The translations under genes were made by a program, and so were the position numbers. The notes beneath the pieces were generated by a model that saw only the letters and a program-made list of their open reading frames with translations, did no database searches and was not told the DNA's origin. This document shows, in pieces, positions 19,122 through 27,863 of a DNA stretch of 64,000 bases; within the stretch, counting starts at the first letter, position 1, and each line of letters begins with the position of its first letter. The stretch is from an uncultured Brachyspira sp. (GTDB taxonomy: Bacteria > Spirochaetota > Brachyspiria > Brachyspirales > Brachyspiraceae), in assembly GCF_944393015.1 (NCBI RefSeq), contig NZ_CALXYQ010000007.1, positions 36,074 to 100,073 on the forward strand, read 5' to 3'.

Positions 19122-19976
19122 ATGAGTGAAAAATATTTTAATGTATTGAATGATTATTTTATGCGTTATATGTTTGCTAAAGAAGGACATGAGCATATAT
19201 TAAAAAATCTTATTAATTCTGTTAGAATAGACTCTAATCAAGAACCTTTTGAACATATAGAAGTACTTAATACTTTTAATTTAAAAGAAAATGTATTTGA
19301 TAAAGAATCAATAGCAGATGTTAAGGCAAAAACAAAATCAGGTGAAACTATCATTATAGAAATACAGAGAATAGGTAATCAATCATTTATATATAGAAGT
19401 TTATATTATTGGGCTAAAAATTATTTTACAAATTTAAAATCTAAGGATATATATTCAGATTTAACACCTGTAATAAGTATTAATATTCTTGATTTTAATT
19501 TGATAAAAGGTATAGATAAGCCTCATAGCTGTTATTTTATTAAAGAGTTAGAAACTAATCATATATTAACTAATCATTTAGAGCTTCATTTTCTAGAGCT
19601 TAGGAAATTTAGTAATTCTTATAATTTATATGAAGGTTTATCAGATTGGTTTGAGTTTTTAAATTCGAAAGATAAATTGGAGGATACTATGGAAATATTA
19701 GTAAAGAAAAATCCTATAATGAAAGAAGTATATGAAGAATATAATAAATTTGTAAAGAGTAATGATTTATATAATGGTTACAGTAATTATGAAAGAGATT
19801 ACTTTAATGTTTTAATGCTTAATGAAGAGCGTATAAAGGGTATAGAGGAAGGAATACAAAAAGGTATAGAACAAGAAAAATATTCTCTAGCTAGAAATAT
19901 GAAAAAAGAAAATATGGATATTAAACTTATAAGCAAACTAACAGGATTAGATGTTAAAGAAATAGAAAAATTGTAA
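19122..19976 (+). CDS. Rpn-family PD-(D/E)XK nuclease / putative transposase
   Basis: 284 aa, full length for the Rpn (recombination-promoting nuclease; PDDEXK_2, formerly transposase_31) family. It starts with the typical FNVLNDYFMRYMFAKEG. The nuclease core is IADVKAKTKSGETIIIEIQR (about 64-84), with Asp66 and the ExQ of EIQ as the PD-(D/E)XK residues, followed by FIYRSLYYWAKNY. The C terminus (EEGIQKGIEQ... ending in a LISKLTGLDVKEIEKL helix pair) is characteristic. Members cleave DNA and promote RecA-independent recombination; some act in phage defence. It probably has no ribosome-binding site: the promoter ends seven bases before the ATG. It sits in the repeat-rich part of the window. 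Confidence 0.88.
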   Translation: MSEKYFNVLNDYFMRYMFAKEGHEHILKNLINSVRIDSNQEPFEHIEVLNTFNLKENVFDKESIADVKAKTKSGETIIIEIQRIGNQSFIYRSLYYWAKNYFTNLKSKDIYSDLTPVISINILDFNLIKGIDKPHSCYFIKELETNHILTNHLELHFLELRKFSNSYNLYEGLSDWFEFLNSKDKLEDTMEILVKKNPIMKEVYEEYNKFVKSNDLYNGYSNYERDYFNVLMLNEERIKGIEEGIQKGIEQEKYSLARNMKKENMDIKLISKLTGLDVKEIEKL

Positions 19977-20033
19977 ATTTAAGCATAGTAAACTAATTAT
20001 AAAAAATGGCTAAATTAAAATTATTAAAATACC

Positions 20034-20657
20034 TTATTTTGATTTTCTCTTTTCAATTTTTTTAATTATATAAATAATTACAACTGTAGATAAAATGAAA
20101 ATTAATCCTATAATTATATAATCTTTTAATGTAATGTCCCCAAATAAAACTGAAGGAAAAAGATTGTTATATCCTAATAATAAGTCAGCAATATTTCTTT
20201 GAGTAGATAAAGTTGATTGCAAATCATTAGTATAATTATTTATAATGTTTTGATTATTGATAGCTGTAGCTGTAGTGGTATTAAAAAATGCTGCATATAA
20301 AAGTATAAGAAAAAATATCAAAGAAACAATTAATGTCTTTTTTATATTATTTTCGTTTATATTGAATAATGCCGTTATAATACCAATTGCTATAAATATA
20401 TATTCATAAGTATTTTCAATGTATTTTATTATAAAAAATCCTGATACTCCAAAAAATGCTATTACTAATATTATAATTATTCCCAAACCTATACCATTAC
20501 TATCACCAATGAATTCATCAAAGCTAAAATCTCCTTTAATCAAAAGTAATATTAAAAACACTATTATAAATGAGCATAAAAATAATGCCGACATTCTAAA
20601 TAAATCATTTTCTGGTATGTTGATTTTGTATATTAAATTAAAAATAATATCTTTCAT
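20034..20657 (-). CDS. Polytopic membrane protein of unknown function
   Basis: 207 aa with five hydrophobic helices, a polar extracytoplasmic loop rich in Asn/Thr (about 125-165) and a Lys/Arg-rich C-terminal tail (KKIEKRKSK), which places the C terminus in the cytoplasm. The ribosome-binding site is AAGGAGA 14 bases before the ATG. It heads a run of minus-strand membrane proteins but is not clearly related to the three that follow at 20795-23230. Confidence 0.6.
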   Translation of the reverse strand: MKDIIFNLIYKINIPENDLFRMSALFLCSFIIVFLILLLIKGDFSFDEFIGDSNGIGLGIIIILVIAFFGVSGFFIIKYIENTYEYIFIAIGIITALFNINENNIKKTLIVSLIFFLILLYAAFFNTTTATAINNQNIINNYTNDLQSTLSTQRNIADLLLGYNNLFPSVLFGDITLKDYIIIGLIFILSTVVIIYIIKKIEKRKSK

Positions 20658-20794
20658 AAATATTTATAATATCTCCTTAATTATTAAATATCTTTGCGAG
20701 TAGTAGTTCATACTGCTATACTCAAATATTCTTTGGCAGTTATAATATTATCTTTTAAGATAATGAAAGCAAATATAGTAATTGCAATCCATAT

Positions 20795-21184
20795 TTATGG
20801 AGAAAAATGAATTATCAACTTCTTCTTATTTAATCCTTCTTTTTTTATTTTATGAATTGCTAAATTACAAAACAGAGCCGATGCAAAGCTAAGAAAAAAC
20901 ATAATCGTAACTCTAAAAAATAAACTTTCGGCAGTCCATTCAAATTTTCTGTAATGAAGACGGCTAGTAGTTATAAAATTTATAATTGAATTAAGTAAAT
21001 CATGTTTTTTAGAATATTTAGCCATTGTTTCTGATTTATTATTTACTGAATCATACTTAGTTAATATCGTAGGGGCATTAATAATAAAGAGCATCAACAA
21101 TATCATTATTGCCATAGTAGGTACAATAAAAAGAATGTCTCTTATATAAATATTTTCTCCATTATGTTTTCTTTTTCTTATCAT
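20795..21184 (-). CDS. Small membrane protein, set-III paralogue 1
   Basis: 129 aa. N-terminal helix (about 18-37), polar middle, then LLNSIINFITTSRL and a second helix FFRVTIMFFLSFASALF followed by a basic tail. The order short membrane anchor, polar loop, I..I....L, aromatic spacer, (F)xRVxxxYxLS helix is shared with the proteins at 21316 and 22680. Family unknown. Compared with the 22680 protein the C terminus lacks the last helix, so it may be truncated. Confidence 0.5.
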   Translation of the reverse strand: MIRKRKHNGENIYIRDILFIVPTMAIMILLMLFIINAPTILTKYDSVNNKSETMAKYSKKHDLLNSIINFITTSRLHYRKFEWTAESLFFRVTIMFFLSFASALFCNLAIHKIKKEGLNKKKLIIHFSP

Positions 21185-21315
21185 AATTGCCTTATATTTT
21201 ACTCTATATATTTATGAATATTTTTCTAAGAAAGTATCTAGTATTTTTCTAAAAAATATTGCACTAAATGCTAAATATTCTATTTTACTTTTAGCATTAA
21301 TAACACATAAAACTG

Positions 21316-21744
21316 TTATAGTAATAACATTTGCAAATAAAAAAAGTGTGAATAGCAAACTTTTTTATCCTCTTTCATTGTTCTGTAGAATTCCTTAATT
21401 TCATTCTTTGTATTTGGTATAATACCTGTAAATATAGCCAATATGGCATATAGCAAAGAAACTCTCATAAATATAGTATTAAAAAAAGCTTTTGACGTAT
21501 AATATTTTATAAAGAAACTATTTTTTATATATGTTGTCAAGTTCTCTTTCTTTTCTTCTTTTGATATATTTTTTAAATAAGTTGTTTCTAAATAATTTTT
21601 TATATTTATTTCTACTTCTTTTGCAAATCCTATATTTGTATCTCTGTAAGAAAATAATATTATAAGAGCAGGAGGTATTATAATAGGTGAAAACAAAAAT
21701 ATTGCAAAAATTATTATAGATTTTGTAGATTCTTTTTTGCTCAT
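21316..21744 (-). CDS. Small membrane protein, set-III paralogue 2, C terminus disrupted
   Basis: About 142-154 aa depending on the reading of an A tract near 21360-21366. N-terminal helix (IIIFAIFLFSPIIIPPALII), polar loop, then IKNSFFIKYY and the helix FMRVSLLYAILAIF. After the A tract no frame stays open to the expected end. In another frame, 21298-21212 encodes KIEYLAFSAIFF, matching REYLAFSGVIFG at the C terminus of the 22680 paralogue. The 3' end is therefore frameshifted relative to its relative. A promoter-like TTGACA lies upstream at about 21929-21924 in the repeated segment. Confidence 0.5.
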   Translation of the reverse strand: MSKKESTKSIIIFAIFLFSPIIIPPALIILFSYRDTNIGFAKEVEINIKNYLETTYLKNISKEEKKENLTTYIKNSFFIKYYTSKAFFNTIFMRVSLLYAILAIFTGIIPNTKNEIKEFYRTMKEDKKVCYSHFFYLQMLLL

Positions 21745-21915
21745 TTTTAAGCCTTTATATATATATTATGATTAGAAAAATATAAAGACAATACTTTTTT
21801 ATTATAAAATAGACTTTTTATATAGGAAATAAAACTGTATTGTGTAAATTAATAAATGTCTAATTAAATAGCATTTTATTTTTCATAATCCTAAATATAT
21901 TTTATTATATATGCT

Positions 21916-22096
21916 TTTTTTGTCAATACGGTATATATGTTTATTGAATTAGATATATTGTGTAAATTTGACTTAGTTTATTGTAAGCGTAAAATTAAAC
22001 TATTAAAGAAAAAATTGCAGTAAATATAAAAAGCAATAGAATTAATTTTATATATAAAAAAAATATAATTGTTAAAATAAAAAAATTTAGTATATA
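21916..22096 (-). repeat. Duplicated upstream segment, copy 1
   Basis: About 180 bp beginning TTTTTGTCAATACGGTATA and ending in AAAAATTTAGTATATA. It is repeated at 23288-23456, and its first 30 bp again near 23886. It contains the -35 part of the promoter for the paralogue downstream on the minus strand. In both full copies a family I element begins at the final TATATA. Confidence 0.65.
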
Positions 22097-22364
22097 CTGA
22101 AAATTTTTAAGTTTGTCAATCTAGGCACTTTATATAAAATTATCTACTTTTTTGCCGCACAAAAAAGTAGCAAAAAACGCAATTACTAGAACTTTATATT
22201 AAATATATACTTATTAAATATGGGATATAACCTAAATTTAGACTATAAATGCAGTTCTTTTGGTTCTTTTATACCAATAAAAGAACTGGGGTGCGGGGCA
22301 AAGCCCTGCAAATATTTTAAATTAAAACAATTATTTTGACAAAATATAATTGTTTAGGTATATA
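22091..22364 (+). repeat. Family I element, copy C (full length)
   Basis: Left end TATATACTGAAAATTTTTAA (22091), right end TTGACA (22336-22341), 17 bp, TATATA (22359-22364). Hairpins: CTACTTTTTT / AAAAAAGTAG at 22144-22170, GTTCTTTTAT / ATAAAAGAAC at 22263-22286, and a GCGGGGC / GCCCTGC pair near 22292-22308. It is fused head to tail with copy D, sharing the TATATA. Confidence 0.75.
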
Positions 22365-22672
22365 CTGAAAATTTTTAAGGTTATCATTTTTATTCAACTT
22401 TTTCCAGCCGCATACGCTCTGCGGACTTCGTCAAAGTTTTTATCCTTCGGATACGCTATGCGAAAAACGCAATTGTTAGAACTTTATATTAAAAATATAT
22501 GTATTAAATGTATGGTACAACCTAAATTTAGACTACACCTTGCCACAGGCACGCAGAGCGTCGGTAAAAGAACTGGGGTATGACACGTCTGTACGCTTCG
22601 CAGCAAAGCCCCAGATATTAAAAACAAAATATAACTTTATTTTTTGACAAAGTTAAAAATTTTTAGAATACT
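22359..22672 (+). repeat. Family I element, copy D
   Basis: Starts at the shared TATATA (22359) and ends with TTGACA...TTTTTAGAATA (to 22672). Short GC-rich inserts (ATACGCTCTGCGGACTTCG-like and CTTCGGATACGCTATGCG-like) interrupt the first hairpin, so the GTTC-type arms are scrambled. CTGGGG / CCCCAG arms are kept but pushed apart by another insert. It directly abuts the 3' end of the next minus-strand gene. Confidence 0.65.
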
Positions 22673-22679
22673 AATAAAT

Positions 22680-23230
22680 TTATGATATTTTCCTAATGAT
22701 AATACAGGCTATAAAACCAAAAATCACTCCGCTGAAAGCTAAATATTCTCTATTACTTTCCATATATATTGCTATTACTATTAAAATGAATGCTATTAAT
22801 GCCAGAGTAATAAACACTACTAATATTGTTGTTATAGTCTCTCTAATATCTTCTTTTATTTTTATATCTTCATGATAATATTTTTGGGCTATAATTGCGG
22901 TAGTTGCAAGCGATAATACATAAGTCAGTGTATATACAATTAATACTCTCACACCAATAATTTTCAAATCCACTTTTGAGCCGCTATATTTAGATAATAA
23001 ACTTCCTTTTAATAATATTGTTATTATTTTTTGAAGTACTTCTTCTTTGTCAAAATTTGATGCATTAGTTTGTTTATTATTATCTATTATTTCTTTTTTT
23101 TCTTGTATATTTTTATCAGCCTTAGCAAAAAATGATATTGCAGTAGGAGGTATAGTACAAGATAAGAAGATATATATTATTAAAGCTATTACATTAACTT
23201 TGCTGTCATTTTTTTCTTTTTAATTTTCAT
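22680..23230 (-). CDS. Small membrane protein, set-III paralogue 3, frame broken at an A7 tract
   Basis: The open frame extends from the stop at 22680 back to about 23215, but the only suitable ATG (23230-23228) is out of frame. One more A in the A7 run a few codons in would give MKIKKKKNDSKVNVIALIIY and join the frames. The predicted protein is about 183 aa: an anchor helix ending in SCTIPPTAISFF, a Lys/Asn-rich loop, IITILLKGSLLSKY, a RVLIVYTLTYVLSLATTAI helix, and two more helices ending EYLAFSGVIFGFIACIIIRK. GTG at 22973 could start a shorter form but has no ribosome-binding site. Related to the proteins at 20795 and 21316. Function unknown. Confidence 0.5.
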
Positions 23231-23271
23231 TTTTATTTAAGTACTCTTTAATTATCATATAAAGTTTTTCA

Positions 23272-23299
23272 ATTCTAATGTATATAGTTTTTTTGTCAA
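23272..23299 (-). promoter_or_regulatory. Promoter of set-III paralogue 3
   Basis: Minus strand TTGACA (23299-23294), 16 bp, TAGAAT (23277-23272), 42 bp before the ATG. The same promoter is repeated in front of the truncated copy at 23662-23822. Confidence 0.6.
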
Positions 23300-23456
23300 T
23301 ACGGTATAGATGTTTATTGAATTATAAATTGAGTTAGTTTATTGTAAGCGTAAAATAAAAGTATTAAACAAAAAATTGCAGTACATATAAAAAAGCAATA
23401 GAATTAATTTGATATATAAAAAACTATAATTGTTAAAATAAAAAATTTAGTATATA
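23288..23456 (-). repeat. Duplicated upstream segment, copy 2
   Basis: Near-identical to 21916-22096, including the shared TTGCAGTA.ATATAAAAA and AGCAATAGAATTAATTT blocks. A family I element follows at the same base as in copy 1, but here it begins with the other type of end. Confidence 0.65.
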
Positions 23457-23640
23457 CCTAAACAACTATATTTTGTCAAAAATTATTTTATTATTTTTAT
23501 TATTTGTGGGGACTAGCCCCACCGCTCTGCGTACTTCGTAACACCCCCACTTCTTTTGCGACCGAAGGAAGTACTGTTAAGTATTGCCACAAAGAAGCTA
23601 TATCCTCGATAAACTCGGATACGCTTCGCGAAAGGCTACA
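23451..23640 (-). repeat. Family I element, copy E (truncated)
   Basis: Starts TATATACCTAAACAACTATA, so on the minus strand it reads TTGACA (23479-23474), 17 bp, TATATA (23456-23451), pointing at paralogue 3. Contains GTGGGG / CCCCAC (about 23505-23521) and the 34-bp module in reverse (23600-23633). The far end is missing. Confidence 0.65.
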
Positions 23641-23661
23641 TTTTGTCTTTAATTTTATGAA

Positions 23662-23822
23662 TTACATTACATTATATATTATTTCTTTTTTTTCTTTTAT
23701 ATTTTTATCAGCCATAGCAAAAAATGATATTGCAGTAGACGGTATAATTAAAGATAAGAAGAGATATAGTATAAGAACTATTACATTATCTTTGCTGTCA
23801 TTTTTTTCTTTTTAATTTTCAT
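23662..23822 (-). pseudogene. Truncated fourth copy of the set-III gene
   Basis: It repeats the promoter, the ATG and the first about 50 codons of paralogue 3 (FFA.ADKNI.EKKEII), then runs into unrelated sequence and a stop at 23662. It has the same A7 tract and the same shift between the ATG and the body. Either the shift predates the duplication or the arrangement is functional. Confidence 0.6.
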
Positions 23823-24187
23823 TTTTATTTAAGTACTCTTTAATTATCATATATAGTTTTTCAATTCTAATGTATATAGTTTTTTTGTCAATACAGTATA
23901 TATGTTCATTTAATTAATCACGGGGTGCATATTTTTTTAATTTAATAAATATATAATAGATTTAAAATAACATAGCAAAATAACTTTAATTAAGAAATAA
24001 AACTTATTCATTAATTTTTTATTAATTTCTAATATAGGCAATATATGTGTTGTATGTATCATTATTACATTTTTATATATAGAAACACTATCGTTATTAC
24101 AACAAAATTTGTAAATGAACAACATTTTTATATTGATTTATACCTCACATAAATATATTTTTATAAAAAACAAAAAATGGAGATATT

Positions 24188-25190
24188 ATGAAAGCTATTC
24201 AAATAAAAAAAATATTCAAAAGAAATAGATACAAATATTGCAGATATTCCTATGCCTGAGATTTCTGATAATGAAGTATTAATTAAAGTAAAGGCTGCAG
24301 CAGTAAATCCTCTTGAAATATTGATATTAACAGGTGCAGTAAGACTTATACAGGATTATAAAATGCCTTTAACATTAGGCAATGAATGTTCTGGAGTAGT
24401 TGAAAGTGTAGGTAAAAATGTAACCGGTTTTAAAACAGGAGATAAAGTTTATACTCGTTTGCCTACATCAAAAATAGGAGCTTTTGCTAAGTATGTAGCA
24501 GTAGACAGTAAGTTTATATCTCTTATACCTAAAGATTATGATTTTATTACATCTGCTGCAATACCTTTAACTGCCCTTACAGCATATCAAGCATTTAGAG
24601 AAGAATTAGAAGCAAAATCAGGACAAACTATTTTAATAACAGGAGGTTCTGGAAGTTTTGGAGAGCTTGCCGTTCCAATTGCTAAATATTTAGGTTTAAA
24701 TGTTATAGTTTCTGGAAGTGAAAGATTAAAAGAACATTTCATGAATTTAGGTACTGATAAATATATTAGTTATAATAAAGAAAATTACTCAAAATTAGTT
24801 TCAAATGTTGATCATGTTATAGATACGCTTGGTGCAAATGAATTTGACAAAGAATTATCAGTATTAAAAAAGGGTGGACGTCTTTTAAGTTTTAGAACCA
24901 GCCCCAACAAAAAGTTTGCTGAAGATAATAAACTTCCTTTCTTCAAAAAATTATTATTTTCTCTTGCCGGTTCCAAATATGATAAAAAAGCTATGAAAGA
25001 TCAAAAAGAATACCATTTTATGTTTGTGCGTGCTGACGGAGAACAGCTTCGTAAAATTACAAAAATTGTAGAAGATAAAAATATAAAGCCTAAAATATAT
25101 TCTACTGTATTTAATATGGATAATGCATCAGAAGCTTTAAGAACAGTTCTAAAAAAACATACAGACGGAAAAATAATAATATCCATCTAA
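24188..25190 (+). CDS. Zinc-free MDR-type NAD(P)H:quinone reductase / alcohol dehydrogenase, frame shifted near start
   Basis: Medium-chain dehydrogenase of the quinone-oxidoreductase type. AAAVNPLEILILTG, LGNECSGVVESVGKNVTGFK, FITSAAIPLTALTAYQAF, and the NADP-binding ILITGGSGSFGELAVPIAK are all typical, and the C terminus PKIYSTVFNMDNASEALRT completes the domain. Zinc-ligand cysteines are absent. The frame is open from the internal ATG at 24252. The natural start is ATG 24188, preceded by ATGGAG; it is one base out of frame because of an A8 run at 24205-24212 (A7 would give MKAIQIKKYSKEIDTNIADI and continue correctly). The encoded reductase would otherwise be full length, about 333 aa. It stands alone after a repeat-rich spacer. 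Confidence 0.78.
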
Positions 25191-25204
25191 TTAGTTTTTA
25201 TTGC

Positions 25205-25420
25205 TTTACGCACGGTGTGCAGATTTTTATACATAATGAAAATTATAATTAAAAATAAGCAAATATTTATAATGTTATTATTCGTGCGGTGAATATATTT
25301 TTAAACTTAAATAAATTCAGGGTGGGTGTTAAAATAACAGGACAAAACTAAAAAGAAAGATAATACCAAAATAACAGTGAGTTTAAAAAGCCTAGAGGGG
25401 GGGCAAATGTAATTTAAGCT
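25205..25420. repeat. Family II palindromic element, copy d
   Basis: Inner arms TTACGCACGGTG (near 25205) and TTCGTGCGGTGAA (near 25282); right outer arm CAGGGTGGGTGTTAAAAT (25319 on), followed by the AAAAAGCCT / GGGGGGGCAAATG block (25388-25414) shared with copy b. Confidence 0.55.
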
Positions 25421-25437
25421 TTAAAACTTTATTTACA

Positions 25438-25645
25438 TACCCCGCCCTTTATGCTTTATAATCTATTTTACAATTAAAATTTTATTTAAACTTTTTGCTT
25501 GATTAGAATTTTCAGTACCCGCCCAAGCTGTGATTAGATTTAAAAATTTATACAACGCACGTTTAACTGAATTTTATATATAATTTTAATTCGATTTATA
25601 ATTAACTTATATTTATAATTTTATTTAGCGTGCGTAAAAAGAATA
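25438..25645. repeat. Family II palindromic element, copy e
   Basis: Begins with CCCCGCCCTTTATG (25440), a block also at 17280 and 14708. Then left outer arm CAGTACCCGCCCAAGCTG (25514 on), and inner arms CAACGCACGTTTAACTG (about 25552) and TTAGCGTGCGTAAA (about 25627). The rest of the spacer to 25894 is AT-rich, with a small hairpin at about 25640-25692. Confidence 0.55.
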
Positions 25646-25894
25646 AAACAAAAATGCAATCACCCAAAATTGAAGCGATTGCATTTTTGTTTACTTTTTT
25701 TCATATATTCTCTTAGTTTTATTATTTTATTATATAACAGTTTTTTGTCAATACCCTACACCCCTTTATTTGATTTTTTCATAATAAATAATTTGTTTTA
25801 TAAAATTTAAAAAATATTACAAATTTCGGGCTTAAAATGATAAAAAAATTTGTTTAACTATATGTATATAAAAATTAATATAACGGAGTTTTAT

Positions 25895-27418
25895 ATGCAT
25901 ACAAAAATATATTCAGAAGCTCTTTATGGAATAGAAGGAATACCCATTGTAATAGAAGTTAATATATCAGAAGGACTGCCTAAATTCGATGTTGTAGGCT
26001 TACCAGATCAGGCAGTAAATGAAGCAAAAGAAAGAGTAATTGCCGCAATAAATAATAGTGACAGATTTTTCCCGCCTAAAAGAATAACTATAAATCTAGC
26101 ACCGGCAGATTTGAAGAAAACAGGAAGCATGTACGATTTGCCTTTCGCTTTGGGAATACTTTCATCAAGTGCCCAAGTATTTTTTTCTGACTTTATGGAA
26201 AAAACTATTATACTTGGTGAATTAGCATTGGACGGAAGTGTAAGAGATGTGAAAGGAATATTCTCAATGCTTTTAAATGCTAAAGAATTGGGTATAACAA
26301 ATGCTATAATACCATTTAATAATATGGAAGAAGCTAATATCATTGACGGACTTAATCTATATCCAGTAAAAACTTTGAAAGACGCAATAGATGCCATCGA
26401 AGGCAAAAAAGCCCCTATTGTATCAGAAGGTAAATTTAATTTTAACAGCGAAGAAAATGAAAATATAGACTTTTCAGATGTTAAAGGTCAGGAATATGCT
26501 AAAAGAGCAGCTATGATAGCAGCAGCAGGAGGACATAACTTTATAATGATAGGCTCTCCCGGATGCGGTAAAACTTTAATAGCAAAAAGAATACCTACAA
26601 TACTTCCTCCGCTAACTTTTGAAGAAGCTTTGGAAGTTACAAAAATTTATTCTTCTTATGGGCTATTATCAAAAAATATGCCTATAGTAAAAAAACGTCC
26701 TTTTAGAATACCTCATCATACTTCTTCTTATGTAAGTTTAGTAGGAGGCGGAAGAAATATAAAGGCTGGAGAAATCACATTAGCACATAATGGAGTTTTA
26801 TTTCTTGATGAGTTTGTAGAGTTTCAAAGCTCAGCACTTCAAACTTTAAGAGAACCAATGGAAGAAAAAACTATAACTATAAGCAGAGCAAATGGAAGCA
26901 TTTCTTTTCCTGCTAACTTTACTTTGATTGCCGCTATGAATCCTTGCCCTTGCGGATACTATGGAGATGAAAAACATACATGCAGATGTTCTGATATAGC
27001 TAGAAAAAAATACATTGCCAAACTTTCAGGTCCTATACTTGACAGAATAGATATATCAATAGAAGTACGTGCTGTTGAATATGCTAAAATGACTTCAAAA
27101 GCTGATGGTGAGAGTTCGGCCTCTATGCGTAAAATAGTTACTGAAGCTAGAAAAAAACAAGAAAAAAGATTCAAAGATAATGGACTTAAAATATTCTCAA
27201 ATTCATCTATGGGTATAAAAGATACTGAAAAATTCTGCATATTAGATGATAAAGCTAAAAGCCTACTTAATATGGCTATGGAAAAATTTTCAATGAGTGC
27301 AAGAAGTTATAATAAAATCTTGAAAGTATCAAGAACTATAGCCGACTTAGATGACAAAGATATTATAGGAGTTGATCATGTTACAGAGGCCTTACAGTAC
27401 AGATTTAATTTAAATTAA
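25895..27418 (+). CDS. comM: YifB/ComM-family Mg-chelatase-like AAA+ ATPase
   Basis: 507 aa. The N-terminal ChlI-like domain (VEVNISEGLPKFDVVGLPD type; about 1-120) is followed by an AAA+ core with Walker A GSPGCGKT (about 219-226) and Walker B VLFLDEF. A zinc-finger-like CPCGYYGDEKHTCRC and the C-terminal Mg-chelatase domain (SARSYNKILKVSRTIADL) follow. ComM is a hexameric helicase that promotes branch migration during natural transformation; in non-competent bacteria its role is less clear. I set the start at ATG 25895 (ACGGAG just before it) rather than the in-frame TTG 45 bases upstream. It is followed by a bidirectional terminator. Confidence 0.92.
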   Translation: MHTKIYSEALYGIEGIPIVIEVNISEGLPKFDVVGLPDQAVNEAKERVIAAINNSDRFFPPKRITINLAPADLKKTGSMYDLPFALGILSSSAQVFFSDFMEKTIILGELALDGSVRDVKGIFSMLLNAKELGITNAIIPFNNMEEANIIDGLNLYPVKTLKDAIDAIEGKKAPIVSEGKFNFNSEENENIDFSDVKGQEYAKRAAMIAAAGGHNFIMIGSPGCGKTLIAKRIPTILPPLTFEEALEVTKIYSSYGLLSKNMPIVKKRPFRIPHHTSSYVSLVGGGRNIKAGEITLAHNGVLFLDEFVEFQSSALQTLREPMEEKTITISRANGSISFPANFTLIAAMNPCPCGYYGDEKHTCRCSDIARKKYIAKLSGPILDRIDISIEVRAVEYAKMTSKADGESSASMRKIVTEARKKQEKRFKDNGLKIFSNSSMGIKDTEKFCILDDKAKSLLNMAMEKFSMSARSYNKILKVSRTIADLDDKDIIGVDHVTEALQYRFNLN

Positions 27419-27442
27419 TTTTAACAACTAAAAAGTATGCAA

Positions 27443-27486
27443 ATAAAAAGAGTTTAACTTAATTAAAAGCTAAACTCTTTTTTAAA
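27443..27486. terminator. Bidirectional terminator, copy 1 of a 44-bp direct repeat
   Basis: AAAGAGTTTA / TAAACTCTTT stem with A and T tails. A 44-bp copy with about one mismatch lies at 29436-29479 behind trxB. Confidence 0.85.
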
Positions 27487-27590
27487 TTTTAAAATTAACA
27501 ATAATATTAAAAATAATGTATACTTGCACTTTTTTCTATGCGTACCTGTGATCGAAGAAAAATTTATGCATTGCATGTGGTACTACATTT

Positions 27591-27753
27591 TATTCCATAG
27601 AGAATGAATTTAAAACTGCTCACCTATACCCTCATCTTCGTTCGGGTACGCTTCGCGAGGGCTTCCCGCACCATATTGCTAAACATTCAAGACAGTCAAC
27701 TATAGGTGCGGATGATTACCCAATAATTACCCATACTTATTATAAATAATAAA
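27591..27753. repeat. Degenerate CRISPR repeat followed by family I debris
   Basis: 27591-27616 ends in GAATGAATTTAAAAC, close to the 3' half of the CRISPR repeat. The following sequence contains a GGGTACGCTTCGCGAGGGC palindrome like those inside family I elements. The upstream part (27527-27560) resembles the TATACTTGCACTTTT segment of those elements. It is probably the decayed trailer end of the array. Confidence 0.45.
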
Positions 27754-27863
27754 ATTACCCTTTCATATCAGGGAATGAGTTTAAAAACGCTCTTCTAGAT
27801 TTAGCAGAGCTCAAATTTTCCGAATCCAGTTTTCGTCCCCTTACGGGGAATGAGTTTAAAAAC
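27754..27863 (-). CRISPR. CRISPR array, distal part: degenerate repeat, 40-bp spacer, intact repeat
   Basis: A perfect 35-bp repeat lies at 27829-27863, identical to the repeats of the main part at 28721-28981. A degenerate one with only the last about 18 bases conserved ends at 27788. The spacer at 27789-27828 is 40 bp. The decay on this side marks it as the trailer, so transcription should run on the minus strand. Confidence 0.85.

Noticed and set aside
22350..22583. 77-codon frame with many basic residues
   Set aside because: It lies wholly in family I copy D and is composed of translated hairpins and GC-rich inserts.
23504..23815. 103-codon plus-strand frame
   Set aside because: Covers family I copy E and the antisense of the truncated set-III remnant; no independent evidence.
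25850..25894. N-terminal extension of comM from TTG 25850
   Set aside because: ATG 25895 has a proper ribosome-binding site and matches the usual ComM start.
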